The notes: generated from the sequence alone by a model not told the origin. DNA of 64,000 nucleotides from Myxocyprinus asiaticus (GCF_019703515.2 NC_059373.1:20298281-20362280), one strand, 5' to 3'. Shown: positions 36,832-50,368, counted from the first letter of the stretch. Numbers and translations are program-made.

Positions 36832-37020
36832 GTTCCCTTGCTGCTGCCAGCGCCTGTGGCCACGGAGGCCGTTCCCCTGCCACTGCCAGCGCTCGCGGCC
36901 ACGAAGGCCACCCTCCTGCCGCTGCCAGCACTCGCGACCACGGAGACCACCACCCTGCTGCTGTCAGCACTCGCGGCCACGGAGATCGTCCTCCTGCCAC
37001 TGCCAGCGGCCACGGAGGCC
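36832..37020 (+). repeat. 39-bp minisatellite (five units, last one short)
   Basis: Units at 36832-36870, 36871-36909, 36910-36948, 36949-36987 and a 33-bp unit at 36988-37020. Consensus features are ctgccactgccagc, gctcgcggcc and acggaggcc. Because 39 is divisible by three, each frame repeats a 13-residue unit (for example VPLPLPALAATEA), and the block is open in several frames on both strands. Confidence 0.93.
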
Positions 37021-38189
37021 ATCCCCGCGGACCCCTCACCTGCCACAGCCGCCAACTCGGACCAGTATTCAGCGGCTACCGCTCTGTCTGTCCAGTGATC
37101 TGTGGTAGCTGCCCTGTCTGTCCAGAATTCAAAGGCTGCAGCCGCTCAGACCGACTGTCCAACCCCGTGCGCTCCTCACCCCGACTGACCTGTCCTCTGC
37201 GGCCATCACCCAGACAGTCCAGTCTTCCCTGCTGGTCACCTACACCGTAGTCCAGTTCCCAGCGGCCGCCGTTCAGTCTGTCCAGCCCTCTGGGGTCTCT
37301 GCTCAGTCTGCCCAGTTCTCAGCAGTCATTACTCACCTAACCTGCTGCCCAGTTGTGTCCACTCACCTCACCCTCTGTGCAGTGGCCACCGCTGACTTCA
37401 CCATCCCTCCTGCGGCCAATGTGCCAGTCCAACTCCCAGCAGCCGCTAAAGACCCTGTCCTGTCCCCAGCAGCCACCGCCCATTCTGTCCAGTATCCCAT
37501 GGCCGTCAACGAACACGTCCAGTTCCCAGCGGAAGCCAATGATCTTGCCCTGTTCCCAGTGGCCACTCAGCCTTATCACTGCCCTGTGGCCACTAATGAC
37601 CTCACCCTCCGCCCAGCAGCTCTGCCTGTCCAGTCCCTAGCAGTCGCCATTATCTCTGACCTCACCCCTGTTCCAGAGCGGCCTGTCCAGAGCCCAGCTG
37701 CAGCTACTCACACTGTTCACTCCCTGGCAGCCACTACTCGGACTGTCCATTCCCCAGCGTTTACCCCTTGGTCCATCTGCTGCCCATTGGCTGTCCTGGC
37801 CTCTAAACCCATTGAGTCCCCAGCTGCCCTGAACTTTGAGCCTTCTGAGTTCCCCATTATGGCTGTTACTGTTCTCACCATCTGCCTAGTGGCCATTACT
37901 GGCCTCACCCATTGCCCAGTAGTTGTCCTGACCTCTAAGCCATCTGAGTCCACAGCTGCTCTGACCCTAGAGTCCCCAATTGCCCAAACTTTTCCTTTAT
38001 CATGGCCAACATGCCAGTTGCAGACCATGCCTGTTTCACCGAGCCATGCTCCACTTCCGGTCTTGTTTGGCCCACACCAGTTTCTGAGTTCTGTTTCTCA
38101 CCTGATACCCTCCTCCCTGGCTGCCAGACCTCACCCTTTCCCTTAAGCCCTCTCCCTGGCCACCAAACCCTGCTTCTTGGTCTGTCCCA

Positions 38190-38370
38190 CTAGATCCACC
38201 CTGGTCTGTTCTAGATCCCTGGCCACCTGACCCTGCTCCTCTAAAACTTACACCCTGGTCTGCCCCACCAGCCCCACCTTGGTCTGTCCTGTTAGATCCA
38301 CCCTGGCCTGTACTGCCAGCTCCACCCTGGTCTGTCCTGGATCCCTGGCTACCCACCTGTCCGCCCCGGT
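38190..38370 (+). repeat. Degenerate tandem repeat (ccaccctggtctgtcct)
   Basis: Recurring ccaccctggtctgtcct/ctggccac motifs at irregular intervals of about 24-45 bp. The plus frame gives PPWSVL-type units and the minus frame TDQGG-type units. Confidence 0.75.
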
Positions 38371-38486
38371 CTCCCAAACCCATAGTGTCATTTTCCTGTG
38401 TCTCCACCCTCCCTCCCTGGCTCGTTGTCTCTACACTGCTGCTCGGTCTGGTGTGGATGCCAAGAGGCGTCCGTTGGGTGGGGTAC

Positions 38487-38970
38487 TGTGACTCTTGCTG
38501 TGGCTGTGCCTCCTCCTGTCAGTTTGTCTTGTCTGCGTGTTTCCCTGTTTTTTCCCTTTCTTCTTTGTTTGCAGGTGCCATTTTGTATTCCCAGCCCGTT
38601 ACCTTGGTTACACTTATTATTCCATCAGCTGATTATCTGTGACACCTACCCCCCTCGTTACCCTCCTGATTTCTCTCCATATTTAAGCTCCCTCTGTGTT
38701 CAGTCCTATGCTCAAATGTTTTGTATGTTTGTTCTCCAGTCTGTCGGTTCCAGTGCTACTAGCCCTGATCACTCTTTGTTTTTCTGTTTGCTAGTTAGCA
38801 ACTACTTTAGTTTGTTTTTTCCCATTTTTCTCCATTGTGAGAGTTTTGGTTTGTATTTAGTCTTTCTGTTAATAAAAGCTTATCTTGCCTCCATCTCTGC
38901 AATTAGGTCCTTCATCTCATCTGTGATTGACATGTGTCTGTGTCAAACAGCATTTCTTGTGTCATTCTGA
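38487..38970 (+). mobile_element. Probable 3' LTR-like terminal region
   Basis: Begins TGTGACTCTTGC after the purine-rich tract, contains a polyadenylation signal aataaaagc (about 38870) and ends near a TGTGTCA or TTGTGTCA. This resembles U3-R-U5. No partner LTR or target duplication was found, and the right boundary is uncertain by tens of bases. Confidence 0.4.
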
Positions 38971-39308
38971 ATCCAAGACGTCTTAGTTACCCACCATGCA
39001 CATTATAGTTGCTTCCTGATATTAAACGTCTTCTGTCAGTGCGCGTACTTTACTGCCTGTGTAATTTGATATGTTGGTAAAGAACGTCCGGCTTTCAATG
39101 CGTTATTCAGGTTCATTTATCATGGCTCGCAAACTCTTCATTAGGCAACTATTCTTTATTTAAGGCTATTCTATTCGTTAGGCTATTGTATTGATATTGG
39201 AAGTTCCATTCATAAATGTTACCCCTTTTACCTGGTATAAAATTTCACACCGGTGCTGTCCCTTGTACCAAGTAAAACCGGTAACACAGTACACCGTGGC
39301 AACCCTAG

Positions 39309-39890
39309 TGCTTAGATTACATTTCAGCTGCATCAGGGAGAAATAGTGCACCATTTTTTTTTTTTCACACTTTCTTTGTCTTTTCTGACTTTGTTGTGGT
39401 TTATTATCATGCAGGAACACACTGGCATAGTGAATGATGTATGTCGTCATGAAACAGAGTCGCTCCCCTCCAAATCTGACACAAGTGGTCACAGAGGATG
39501 GATTTAAACCACTAGGTGTAAACAGCGACGTGTCTCACCTGACCACATGTGATCGGATCTTATCACGTGGCTTGTTGAGCGCGTTACCGTGGAGACCTAG
39601 CACTTGTGGAGGCTCATGTTATTCTCCACGGCATCCACGCACAACTCACCACGCGCCCCACTGAGAGCGAGTACCACATTATCGCGACCATGAGGAGGTT
39701 AACCCAACGTGACTCTATCCACCCTAGCAACTGGGCCAATTGGTTGCTTAGGAAGCCTGAGTGGAGTCACTCAGAACGCCCTGGATTCGAACTTGCGACT
39801 TCAGGTGTGGTAGTCAGCGTCTTTACTTGCTGAGCTACCCAGGCCCCCACCCAAGATGCATCTTAATACCAGGTGGAAACAGGGTCTAAG
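39309..39890. mobile_element. Dispersed repeat interrupted by a SINE
   Basis: 39309-39548 resembles 26365-26530 and, at its end (cacaagtggtcac...cctgaccacatgtgatc), 49590-49700. After the SINE it resumes with acccaagatgcatcttaata...aaacagggtct, matching 49700-49730. The SINE therefore inserted into an older element. Confidence 0.65.
39549..39853 (-). mobile_element. tRNA-derived SINE, tail-less copy
   Basis: Same family as 7203-7649, read on the minus strand from GGGGGCCTGGGTAGCTCAGC at 39850. Boxes A and B are recognisable, but the sequence stops at the ttatcacgtggc segment, so the 3' part and tail are missing. No target duplication was seen. Loss of the 3' rather than 5' part points to a later deletion. 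Confidence 0.85.
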
Positions 39891-40142
39891 ATCCACTTAG
39901 GCTTAGGATGCTTTTGGGAAATGCAGCCCTGCTCTCTCTCCTTGCCATCTCACTGCTTACTGCTACTGGGCGGGCTATGGAAGTGATAAGGTGAAGTAGG
40001 CATTGATGTGTTGTTGTGGAGGCAGTCAGATGCAAATGTCTACATCACAATGTGGAGGAAGTAGAGAACGAGTCGTTTTGGCAGCTTAGTTTCAACAAAT
40101 GCTCTTTTTTGCACTGAAGAAGTTTTGAGTTCTGTAACTTAT

Positions 40143-40606
40143 TGTCACGTCTGGATGTGTTTTGTTCATGTCTTTTATTTTCAAGTTTAGTTCCTGTTCC
40201 CTCATGTGATCTTGTCATGTGTTTTCCCCTGTTCATGTGTCTTGTTTCCATTGGTTCATTGTTTGATTACTTTGTTATCAGTTCTAGTTTGTCATTGGTT
40301 TAAGTTTATTAGTCTTGCTATATTGTTTATAGTTCTGTCTGTTCATTGGTTGTCTTGTTACCCATGTCTGTGTATTTAAGCCCTCATGTTTGCTATTGTC
40401 TCTCGTCAGGTATTGTGTATGTAACCTTGTTGTTTTTTTATGCCAAGTCAAGTTTATATATAGCCAAGTCAAGTTCATGAGTCAAGTCCCTGTTTTTGTT
40501 TAGTTTTCATTTGTAGTTTGAGTTTTGGGTCCACGTCTGAAAAATAAAACTGCACTTGGGTTCATCACGTCATCGTCATCATCTCTTTGTTTACCTCATC
40601 GTAACA
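40143..40606 (+). mobile_element. Solo LTR (464 bp)
   Basis: TGTCACGTCTGG...CATCGTAACA with TG/CA ends. Perfect 5-bp target duplications, CTTAT, lie at 40138-40142 and 40607-40611. A TATA-like tgtatttaag (about 40370) and an aataaaac polyadenylation signal (about 40541) have LTR spacing. No internal region remains, so recombination between two LTRs is the likely origin. The duplication length fits gypsy/copia-type integrases. Confidence 0.88.
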
Positions 40607-40805
40607 CTTATAGTGTAATGAACTCTTATATATCCAAAAGATCAAGGAAAATTAGATTCCTCATGACATGACCCCTTTAAGATTAACTTTAGATCATCTA
40701 TCATTCTACAAAAGGATTAAAATAAAAAAAAATTGTTTTTCGTATAGTGCGAGTTCAGTTTTGTTTTTGTTTTTTTCCACACTATCATTTTTATTTTTAT
40801 GTTAG

Positions 40806-41073
40806 TTAAAGGGATAGTTCCCCTAAAATTTTTAATTCAGTCATCATTTACCTTCATGTCATTCCAAACTCATATGGCATTTTTGGAGATGTTAGGCTGA
40901 ATGTTAGCCTCATCACCATTCACTTTCATTGCACCTTTATCCATACAATAAAAGCGAATGGTGACGTAGACTGAACTTTCTGCCATCTCCTTTTAGGTTC
41001 CACGAAAGCAAGAAAATCATGAGGGTGAGTAAATGATGACAGAATTTTCATTTTTGGGTGAACTATCCCTTTA
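40806..41073. mobile_element. Angel-like MITE, complete
   Basis: Left TTAAAGGGATAGTTCCCCTA and right GAATTTTCATTTTTGGGTGA plus actatcccttta, with an imperfect palindrome throughout (tgtcattccaaac, caccattcactttcattg, then agcgaatggtgacg). Non-autonomous. Confidence 0.88.
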
Positions 41074-41628
41074 CGAAAATTATATTTCATTCATTGTGAT
41101 TTTTGTCTTAATAACAGTTTTAGTTAATGCTAATAAACCTTGCTTCCTGGAGCTGACTGTGCGTAATTCCTGCCTGGGTAATAATGCTAATTAAAAATCT
41201 ATTAAACAGCTTGCACCAGTGCAGTTAACAGCCAGCAGTCTTCTCAAGTAGTTCAACAAATCCAAATTATACTTCCAGGAACTGTGTTAAAACCCATACA
41301 CACTTATTCCCCCTTATTTTCCAATTACAAAAATCTTTCTTAGAACACAAACAAACATTAGTACATTTTTACAGTTATAATTAATAATTTTACCTAATGA
41401 CTACAGGCAACAACTCCCTTCCAGTCATCTAATCAGCTAAAACAGCATTATGTTAAATTAGGATTGAGAGGAAAAGCTTCATTAACCAGAGAAGGGCCAA
41501 GTGCACGCAAAGTTTCCGCAACAATCAAAGACTAACATGATATCCGTTAGGCCCTTGTAAATACAGCTTTAGTCATATCAAAAGTTAATCGATTCACATT
41601 CATTGCTAGATTAAAATAAACATTAAAA
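41074..41628. other. VPS50 intron, unassigned
   Basis: No recognised element or gene. Confidence 0.45.
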
Positions 41629-41636
41629 GTGTGTGA

Positions 41637-42974
41637 GGTCGACCGATTATCGGATCTGATATTCAAAATTTTCCTAATTACTGGAGTAGTTATTTCGTCT
41701 GATCTGATTGCCGATACATTTTAAAATGTGCTCCATTGCTCTGATACCACCGCCTCTCTCTGAAAGGTTACTGCTTGTAGTCTGGCTCAATGTCCCGCCC
41801 ATAGTATTGTCGGATTGGTTATATGTCACGAGTAAATAGCCAATCAACACTGTACTACGTATTCGTGGGTGAGAGGTGGGAAAGAGGAAAGTAGCTAGAG
41901 AAAGATGAATCACTGAGAGGACGAGCTGTTAAAGGTAAGAATGCAGATACTGAAGTTGCAATAAACATCAAAATACTCTATGCCAGCCGTCACCAATTTG
42001 GATTTGATGGATTTGTTCCATCTGGGCCGCGAGACATCATGACAATGACCGTTTCTACACTTTAGTTTAGCCACAGGACAAAACAACAGACCTGTGTACA
42101 CAGAAAGCACTCCGCAGCATAGATAGCACTGATCTTTCAGCACTATATCTTTGAATATTTTTCTCTAACACGAACATGCTTCACTAATGCCCTTTTGCGC
42201 TCCGCACGTGTTGCCTCTCTCCCCCGGCCCATGACATGAGGTGCTGCATAGTAGAGCTGCAAACATGGTTATTTCAACAACAACAGACCGTAACGGAGAA
42301 ATACAGTGAGCAGCAATATAGATGGGCAGCAGAGATAAGGACTGATTTAACAGAGTACTCGCCCGTATGAGTTGGTGTTTTGACATGTAATAGCTGATGA
42401 TGGCATTGATAGTAGTAGCTAGCTAACCAATGTTAGGAGGTTTATCAAACGTAACGTCAACTTTGCTAGCGTTAAATCTTTCACCTCCGTTGTGAATAAA
42501 GTCCTGTTGCCCTTTTTGCACTTGACTAAATGGGTTACCCAGCAAGCTACATAAAAAATGTCAACTCCAATAACATTGATTTTGTCTGTTATAGCATGTT
42601 AATACATTACATTCTGTTATGAGCTTTTTAGTTCGTTATTTTTATATATTTAAAGTTTCAGTTCAAAAGAAATGCTGCTAGGAGCTCCCTCCACTTTATT
42701 TTTGAAAAAAGAAAAAAGTAATAATGTTTCTATGTTGTTTTCTACTATGTTTCAAAAGATAATATTGAAATGTTCTGCTTTGCAGTATTTCATTAACACA
42801 TGTTCATAGGCATTTAAAGGACGTTTTGTGTTTGAATTTGTGTTAGTGTAAATTTGGACACTAAAATTTTCATTTTTACTGCAAATGTATATCGGTCCCA
42901 AACATCAGTTATCAGTCTCCTTGATGACCAATAATCGGTATCGGTATCTTAAAAAACATATCGGTCGACCCCTA
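41637..42974. mobile_element. hAT-like element (GGTCGACCGAT ends), 1338 bp
   Basis: Left GGTCGACCGATTATCGGATC and right (ggtatcggt..., acatatcggtcgacccCTA) are inverted. Identical 8-bp flanks, GTGTGTGA, lie at 41629-41636 and 42975-42982. The left terminus lacks about four outer bases (TAGG) present, in inverse, at the right. No transposase frame. Same family as 15065-17287. Confidence 0.85.
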
Positions 42975-43044
42975 GTGTGTGATTTATTTGAAATGATGCA
43001 ACTGACAATGAATCACTTGCTTTTGTGTTCTGGTTATGTTCTTG

Positions 43045-43140
43045 AAGGTCAGGTGTGAAACTATTTTGTGTTAAAATCCTTTATACCAGTTTATTGTGCA
43101 GCAGAGACAACTATAAGTAAGCTATGCACAGGTTGGCATC
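43045..43140 (+). mobile_element. MITE fragment, family of 6784-7080
   Basis: Shares ttgaaggtcaggtgtgaaac-like left end, gttaaaatcctttatacc and gcagagacaactata with 6784-6890. The right half is absent. Confidence 0.55.
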
Positions 43141-43189
43141 AAACCTATGAAATAACAGCAATTGAAATATGGTTTTATGTTGTGACCAC

Positions 43190-43455
43190 AAAATGTTTTA
43201 AACAAATCAAAATTTGAATTATTTTAGATTCTACAAAGTAGCCACTCTTTGCCTAGAATACAGTTCTGCATATTCTGGGCATTTTATTCAACCAACTTCA
43301 TGAGATGGCCACTGGGCATTTTTTAGTTTTTTCCCCATGGTATATTGGGCACATGTTGGCTGCTTTTCCTTTACTATCTGGTCAATTACAATTTTTACGA
43401 TTTTTAAGATCATGAGAAACAAATTCAGTGTAGTGTCTCTTAACTTTTGAGTGTA
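43190..43455 (-). mobile_element. Degenerate Tc1-type fragment
   Basis: acaaagtagccactctttgcc..., ggctgcttttcctttact and agtgtctcttaacttttgag follow the layout of teleost Tc1 elements whose transposase lies on the minus strand. A minus-strand frame gives KEKQPTCAQYTMGKKL, a decayed N-terminal part. Most of the element is deleted. Confidence 0.6.
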
Positions 43456-44175
43456 GTGAATTATATATTCTTTCATAAAATAATAATATAAACATTCCTT
43501 TAATGTTAGTCAGCCCAATTCAGCAACAAATCTTAATGTGAAACAACTTAAAACACCCTGCTGAGAATTGTGTCAACTCTGAGAACTTCTTCCTACCAAT
43601 ATAAGCAAGATAAAGAGACAGGCTTATTCTGAGAGACACTCACACCGCAGACGAGCAATTAGCTCAGTGATGAGCCCTTGCCAAAGACGTGTCAGAGCTG
43701 CCTGTTAGCAGAAGAACAGACTGCCACCTCCAATAGACCAGATGGATTCCTCTCCCACTGACCCACCGAATCCACAATAACCTACATCTGCCAATGACAC
43801 ATTCGTGGACAGTGCATACGACCAGTGCAGAAAGAGGAAAGATGGGCAGATATGAGCCCCATCCAAAACATTGGGCAGCTACCTCACTGCCCGGTAGCGC
43901 GTTGTTTATGAAGGTACCTCATCCTAAGGTTCCCAGACCTTCTGTCAAGGCACAATAATGCATGTCTAATGATCTACAACAAATTAAAGAGAGCTTTGGA
44001 CAGGGTTCCCACACCTTTTGACAATGAATTTCCATTATCTTTCAATTACTTTCCCTGATAAGATTTTTTTTTTTTAAATCACTTTATAGAGATGCACTCA
44101 CATAGAGCAATTTCTAGCAAATAAAATATTCTGTAGTTTAACATAACTAGAAAAATATAAATCTACATATCTTTA
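43456..44175. other. VPS50 intron, unassigned
   Basis: A hAT-like left end (cagggttcccacacctttt, 44003-44021) is present without a partner. 43620-43910 is GC-richer, with no gene signal. Confidence 0.4.
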
Positions 44176-44176
44176 A

Positions 44177-46501
<2,325 letters not shown>

Positions 46502-46573
46502 AGCTGCTTGCTGTCTCTTCAGCTTATCTCTGTACTCCTCCAGTTCTTGAAGGTTAAGATCTGGGGGGAGTTT
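46502..46573 (-). CDS. vps50: VPS50 exon B (24 codons, phase 0/0)
   Basis: Encodes [20 protein letters not shown] plus QQAA, a charged heptad-like helix matching the conserved KLPP-LNLQELE-YRDKLK block. The acceptor is CCCAACAG and the donor GTAAGT. It follows exon A after a 3.2-kb intron that contains a MITE with a second, palindromic MITE inside it. Confidence 0.95.
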
Positions 46574-46890
46574 CTGTTGGGCACACACAGACACAAAGAA
46601 TGAATTTGAGAACTGAACAGAATGAAATTTCTGTCAGGGCACTTTGTTTACATTTCTGTTTAGGAGCCCAGTCAAAGAAGTTTTATAGAAGGCTGTAATG
46701 TTAATGTGTTACAATACAACATACATGCACAATCAGACAGAAACTGAAACACTGAAAAAGTAAGAATAACTATAGAATTTATAAATATAAGATGTAGTTT
46801 AATTGTCCAGGTAAAACACAGACTTTCAGAATAGGTTTGCTAAGGTTTTCAGAAAGTAGAAAAGCAACCAATCACTGTGTGAAACATAAT

Positions 46891-47788
46891 TGGTAACACT
46901 TTACAATTAGGTTCTATTTGTTAACATTAGTAAATGCATTAAGAATTATGAACCAACAATTAACAATTTTTTAACAACATTTATTAAATCATTAAATCTG
47001 TTAATTTACAAGAACACAGTTGTTCATCGTTAGTTCATGCTAATTCATAATGTATTAACTAATGTTAATGTATACAACTTTTAAAAATGTATTTATATTT
47101 TAATTAACATTAACCAAGATTAATAAGTGCTGTAAAATTATTATTCATTGTTAGTTCATGTTTACTAATGGGGTAGTTCACCCAAAACTGAAAATTCTCT
47201 CATCATTTACTCACCCTCATGCCATCCCAGATGTGTATGACTTTCTTTCATCTGCTGAACACAAATAAAGATTTTTAGAAGAATATCTCAGCTCTGTTGG
47301 TCCATACAATGCAAGTGAATGGTGATCAGACCTTTGTAGCTCCAAAAAAAAATCACATAAAGCAAACATAAAAGTAATCCATATGACTCCATCATATGAC
47401 TCTGAAAGTCACATGTGGTGCCTGTTTAGTTTCACTTTCACATCTGAAAGTTAAAGTGGAAATTTAGGGTAAAAAAGGACTTTCTCACCCACACCTATTA
47501 TTTTGCTTTTGCAGATATTAATTTAAACACTGGAGTCATATGGATTACTTTTATGTTTGCTTTATGTGATGTTTGGAGTTACAAAGGTTTGATCACCATT
47601 CACTTGCATTGTATGGACCTACAGCGCTGAGATATTCTTCAAAAAATCATTGTGTTCTGCTAAAGAAAGAAAGTCATACACATCTGGGATGGCATGAGGG
47701 TGAGTAAATGATGAGAGAATTTTCATTTTTGGGTGAACTATCCCTTTAACTAACAGTTAACTAATAAAACCATATTGTAGTGTTACCA
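46891..47788. mobile_element. DNA transposon with TGGTAACACTTTACAA ends
   Basis: Left TGGTAACACTTTACAATTAG and right (ccatattgtagtgttacca) are inverted repeats. The interior is rich in gttaacatta/ttaacattag repeats. The copy is interrupted at 47170-47749 by a palindromic MITE, so the original element was about 320 bp. Confidence 0.8.
47170..47749. mobile_element. Angel-like long palindrome (580 bp), nested
   Basis: Left gggtagttcacccaaaactg and right cagttttgggtgaac-type end (gaattttcatttttgggtga then actatccctttaa). Almost the whole 580 bp is one inverted repeat: catccagatgtgtatgac, agatatctcagc, caccattcacttgcattgta, agtcatatggattactttta each occur in both orientations. Its centre is near 47450. 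Confidence 0.88.
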
Positions 47789-49743
47789 CATACATTTTAT
47801 GTAAGGTTAGATGCATTAGGGAATTTGTACTCTATTGGTATTATTTGTAAGTTGTAAGTTTGATCGGTTGCCAAAATAATTTTCAACATTTGCTTAAATT
47901 TAACTTGCAAATACTAGTAAAATATTTGCACTGCAAATGCCCTAATTATCCACCTTTGAAGAGCTCCCAAAATAATAGCAGCTAAACAGCTCAAACTAAC
48001 TTTTCCCTCATTTAAAAAGCTAAATGATACACTTGTAGAATTTGATGACTCATACCGACTTTTATCATAGAGGATTAAACAAACAACACCTAATGCCCAA
48101 TTCCCAAACAGAGAAACAATGAAAACTGAAAAGTCAGGCTTCGCATAAGAGTAATTACTTTCCTCTCGGCTAAAATTCTCATTCTGTGGAGCTTTTGCAA
48201 TGCACCACCAAATCTAATGAGATTTCGCATCCACAGTATGCAGATAATCCATCAATCTGGGGTCGGCTGCAAGCTGCGCAAACAGTAAAGACACCCACGT
48301 CAAACTGCACGACTGTGCAGACCCTGCGCCATGATGCTCAGAGGGGCGTGATGCACAAGCGCTTGGTCAAAGGAGAAATGTTCAGAGTATGAGCTGATCA
48401 CGTTTTGTAGCAGTGAAACTTCTCCGGATTGCCTTATGTTAACAATGCTAACGCACCGACACAGATCATGTGGGGCCAGTTCTTCATACGTCGCTTAATA
48501 CATCTGAGATGATATGACATATTCCATATATTCTAATCGTGATAATTTCTCTCTAGCTTATTCTGTTCTTCAAACGCATGAGCGAATTTGATTAGTATAT
48601 CTGGATCGGGTTCACTGAGATAATTGCACATTCCTGTGTTTGCTGAAAAGGGGAAAAATTTATCGATAGTGTACTCAGAACCATGATCAGCAATGCAGTG
48701 ATTGGTTGGTGACACGTCGGACCAATGTAATGATGTCATTAAACTTTAGTAAAAATATGAATATGATATAAATCTTGATATATATTGATATGATATAAAT
48801 CATGAACTTTACAAATGCGTGAAGGCATAAATGCTCTCTTTAAAAGCCAGAGTTTTTACATGGCTGGAAAACAAAGAAAATCATGAAATATTTTTTATTA
48901 TGTAAGTGTTAACATGTACACTTTTCTAATGGCACAAATGCTGACATACTCTTTCATTAAGTTCTAAGCATCTGTTCAGCTGTAGAGGGCACTAAGAACC
49001 AAGGTCAATGGAGACAGACAACCTTAAAGGTTATGCACGAATAAAACAGAAAAAAGACTTTATGGAAAAAAAATTAAGGAGATTACTCCCTCACGACAAA
49101 AGCGGTACCTCTAAATGAGCAATATGTACCTATTATTATCTACAATATTTTTATTTTATTTTATTTGAAATTATTCTTAAAATTATAATTATACTTAATT
49201 TATTATCACCTCTGCTTCAAAAGGGTACTCTCGTAAGAAAAATACAGAGGCTGGGACAAACTTCCAGTATCGCATCTGCTTATAAAGGTGCGATCTAATC
49301 ATGTTTACGTTAAATAAGCCTGCTCCCAAGCAGGTTTGAGCTTAAAGACCTGTTGCCATGACAGCAACTCCGAGATGTTCTTCGAAGTACGTAACAATCT
49401 AGGATTGGGTCAAATCATCAACAATGAAATCCAGATAAATCCCTAATCAACGTACGAAGAACGGGCCCCATGTGAAACACATCCAAAGTTCAGTTAACAT
49501 ACTGTAGGGGCTCTACTAAAATAACACTGAACATTTTTAAGTGCAACATTGATGCAGTAAGAGATGTAATGCAGTCAAGAGACCCTCCCTTCAAATCTGG
49601 TCACAAGTGGTCACAGGACACACAATTTGATGCATGTTACTACCGGTACAAAATGTCAAAAGTTATATGTCTCGCCTGACCACTTGTGATCTGATCACCC
49701 AAGATAGATGTTAATATGTGTAAACAGGGCCATACACACACAC
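47789..49743. other. Intron between exons A and B, unassigned
   Basis: 49590-49730 matches the dispersed repeat at 39470-39890. 48186-48392 has a short open frame in slightly GC-richer sequence without domain features. The rest is AT-rich. Confidence 0.45.
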
Positions 49744-49866
49744 CTCCAGCTCGTACTGCACCATATCAAAGGAGTCACTGGAGAAGTACACTTCCTCTAT
49801 GCTCTCAATGGTTTCCTGTTCTGCCTGTGGATCAGTGGGCTGCTCTCTCAGTTCCCTCAGCTCCTC
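49744..49866 (-). CDS. vps50: VPS50 exon A (41 codons, phase 0/0)
   Basis: Most 5' coding exon found. It opens after CCACAG with [10 protein letters not shown] and closes with DMVQYELE before a GTGTGTG donor. It corresponds to about residues 35-75 of human VPS50, an acidic segment upstream of the long helical region. Both ends fall between codons. An upstream exon must supply the start Met, because the segment begins within the conserved protein. Confidence 0.95.
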
Positions 49867-50368
49867 CTGTGGAAAGGCAAAGGGAGAAATGAGAATGAGT
49901 ATTGGCAGGGAAATCTCTTGTCATCTGGGGTACTACTGTAGAGAAGAACAGCCTTGGTCCTAAACACAGGGTCTGAACATTTATTCTTTCTTGGGTTTGG
50001 CTTCTATCTAAGCTAAGTCTAAAGATTAAGTGGTCTAAGCTTCCGTCCCTGAGGAACACCCTTCATGAACTTTAATGAGAATTGGCACAGAACATCAATT
50101 TCACTCAAAACTGCTTGGAGAAACAAAGCTGCCCTTTGCTTTGAAGAGAGATGCTGAGAGCCTCATCATGCATGATTCACATAACATAATGAAATGTGGT
50201 TAAAACAGCTCAGCGACAAATATGGAGATAAAGGATAAGGGAGCTATATTGAGTTACAACAGCAGATGTTGAGGCAGCATTTAAAACTCTTTCACTACAG
50301 CCTTCAGCCACATCCACACAAAGTGATTCACATTAATAAACTGGTTATTAAAGTTTGATTCTTGTATT

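Larger units (their letters stand above)
36815..38486 (+). mobile_element. Retroelement remnant with Pro/Ala-rich repeated frame
   Basis: GC-rich block unlike the intron. The plus-strand frame 37355-38146 (263 codons) is dominated by short degenerate repeats such as PVQSPAAATHTVHS, with no enzyme motif. The block ends in ccaagaggcgtccgttgggtggggtac, which resembles a polypurine tract before a 3' LTR. I think it is the tail of an LTR retrotransposon, possibly a third, repeat-rich frame. It could instead be an unrelated minisatellite-bearing element. Confidence 0.45.

Noticed and set aside
36832..37020. CRISPR-like array
   Set aside because: Units are contiguous without unique spacers, in a vertebrate intron; it is a minisatellite.
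36743..37108. Overlapping open frames on both strands as genes
   Set aside because: All arise from the stop-free 39-bp tandem repeat; none has a start context, domain or non-repeat sequence.
37355..38146. 263-codon frame as a host proline-rich protein gene
   Set aside because: Degenerate short repeats, no splice context, followed by LTR-like features; better explained as a retroelement remnant.
38036..38407. Minus-strand Gly/Gln-rich frame as a collagen-like or spidroin-like gene
   Set aside because: It is the reverse of the ccaccctggtctgtcct tandem repeat and has no signal peptide or domain.
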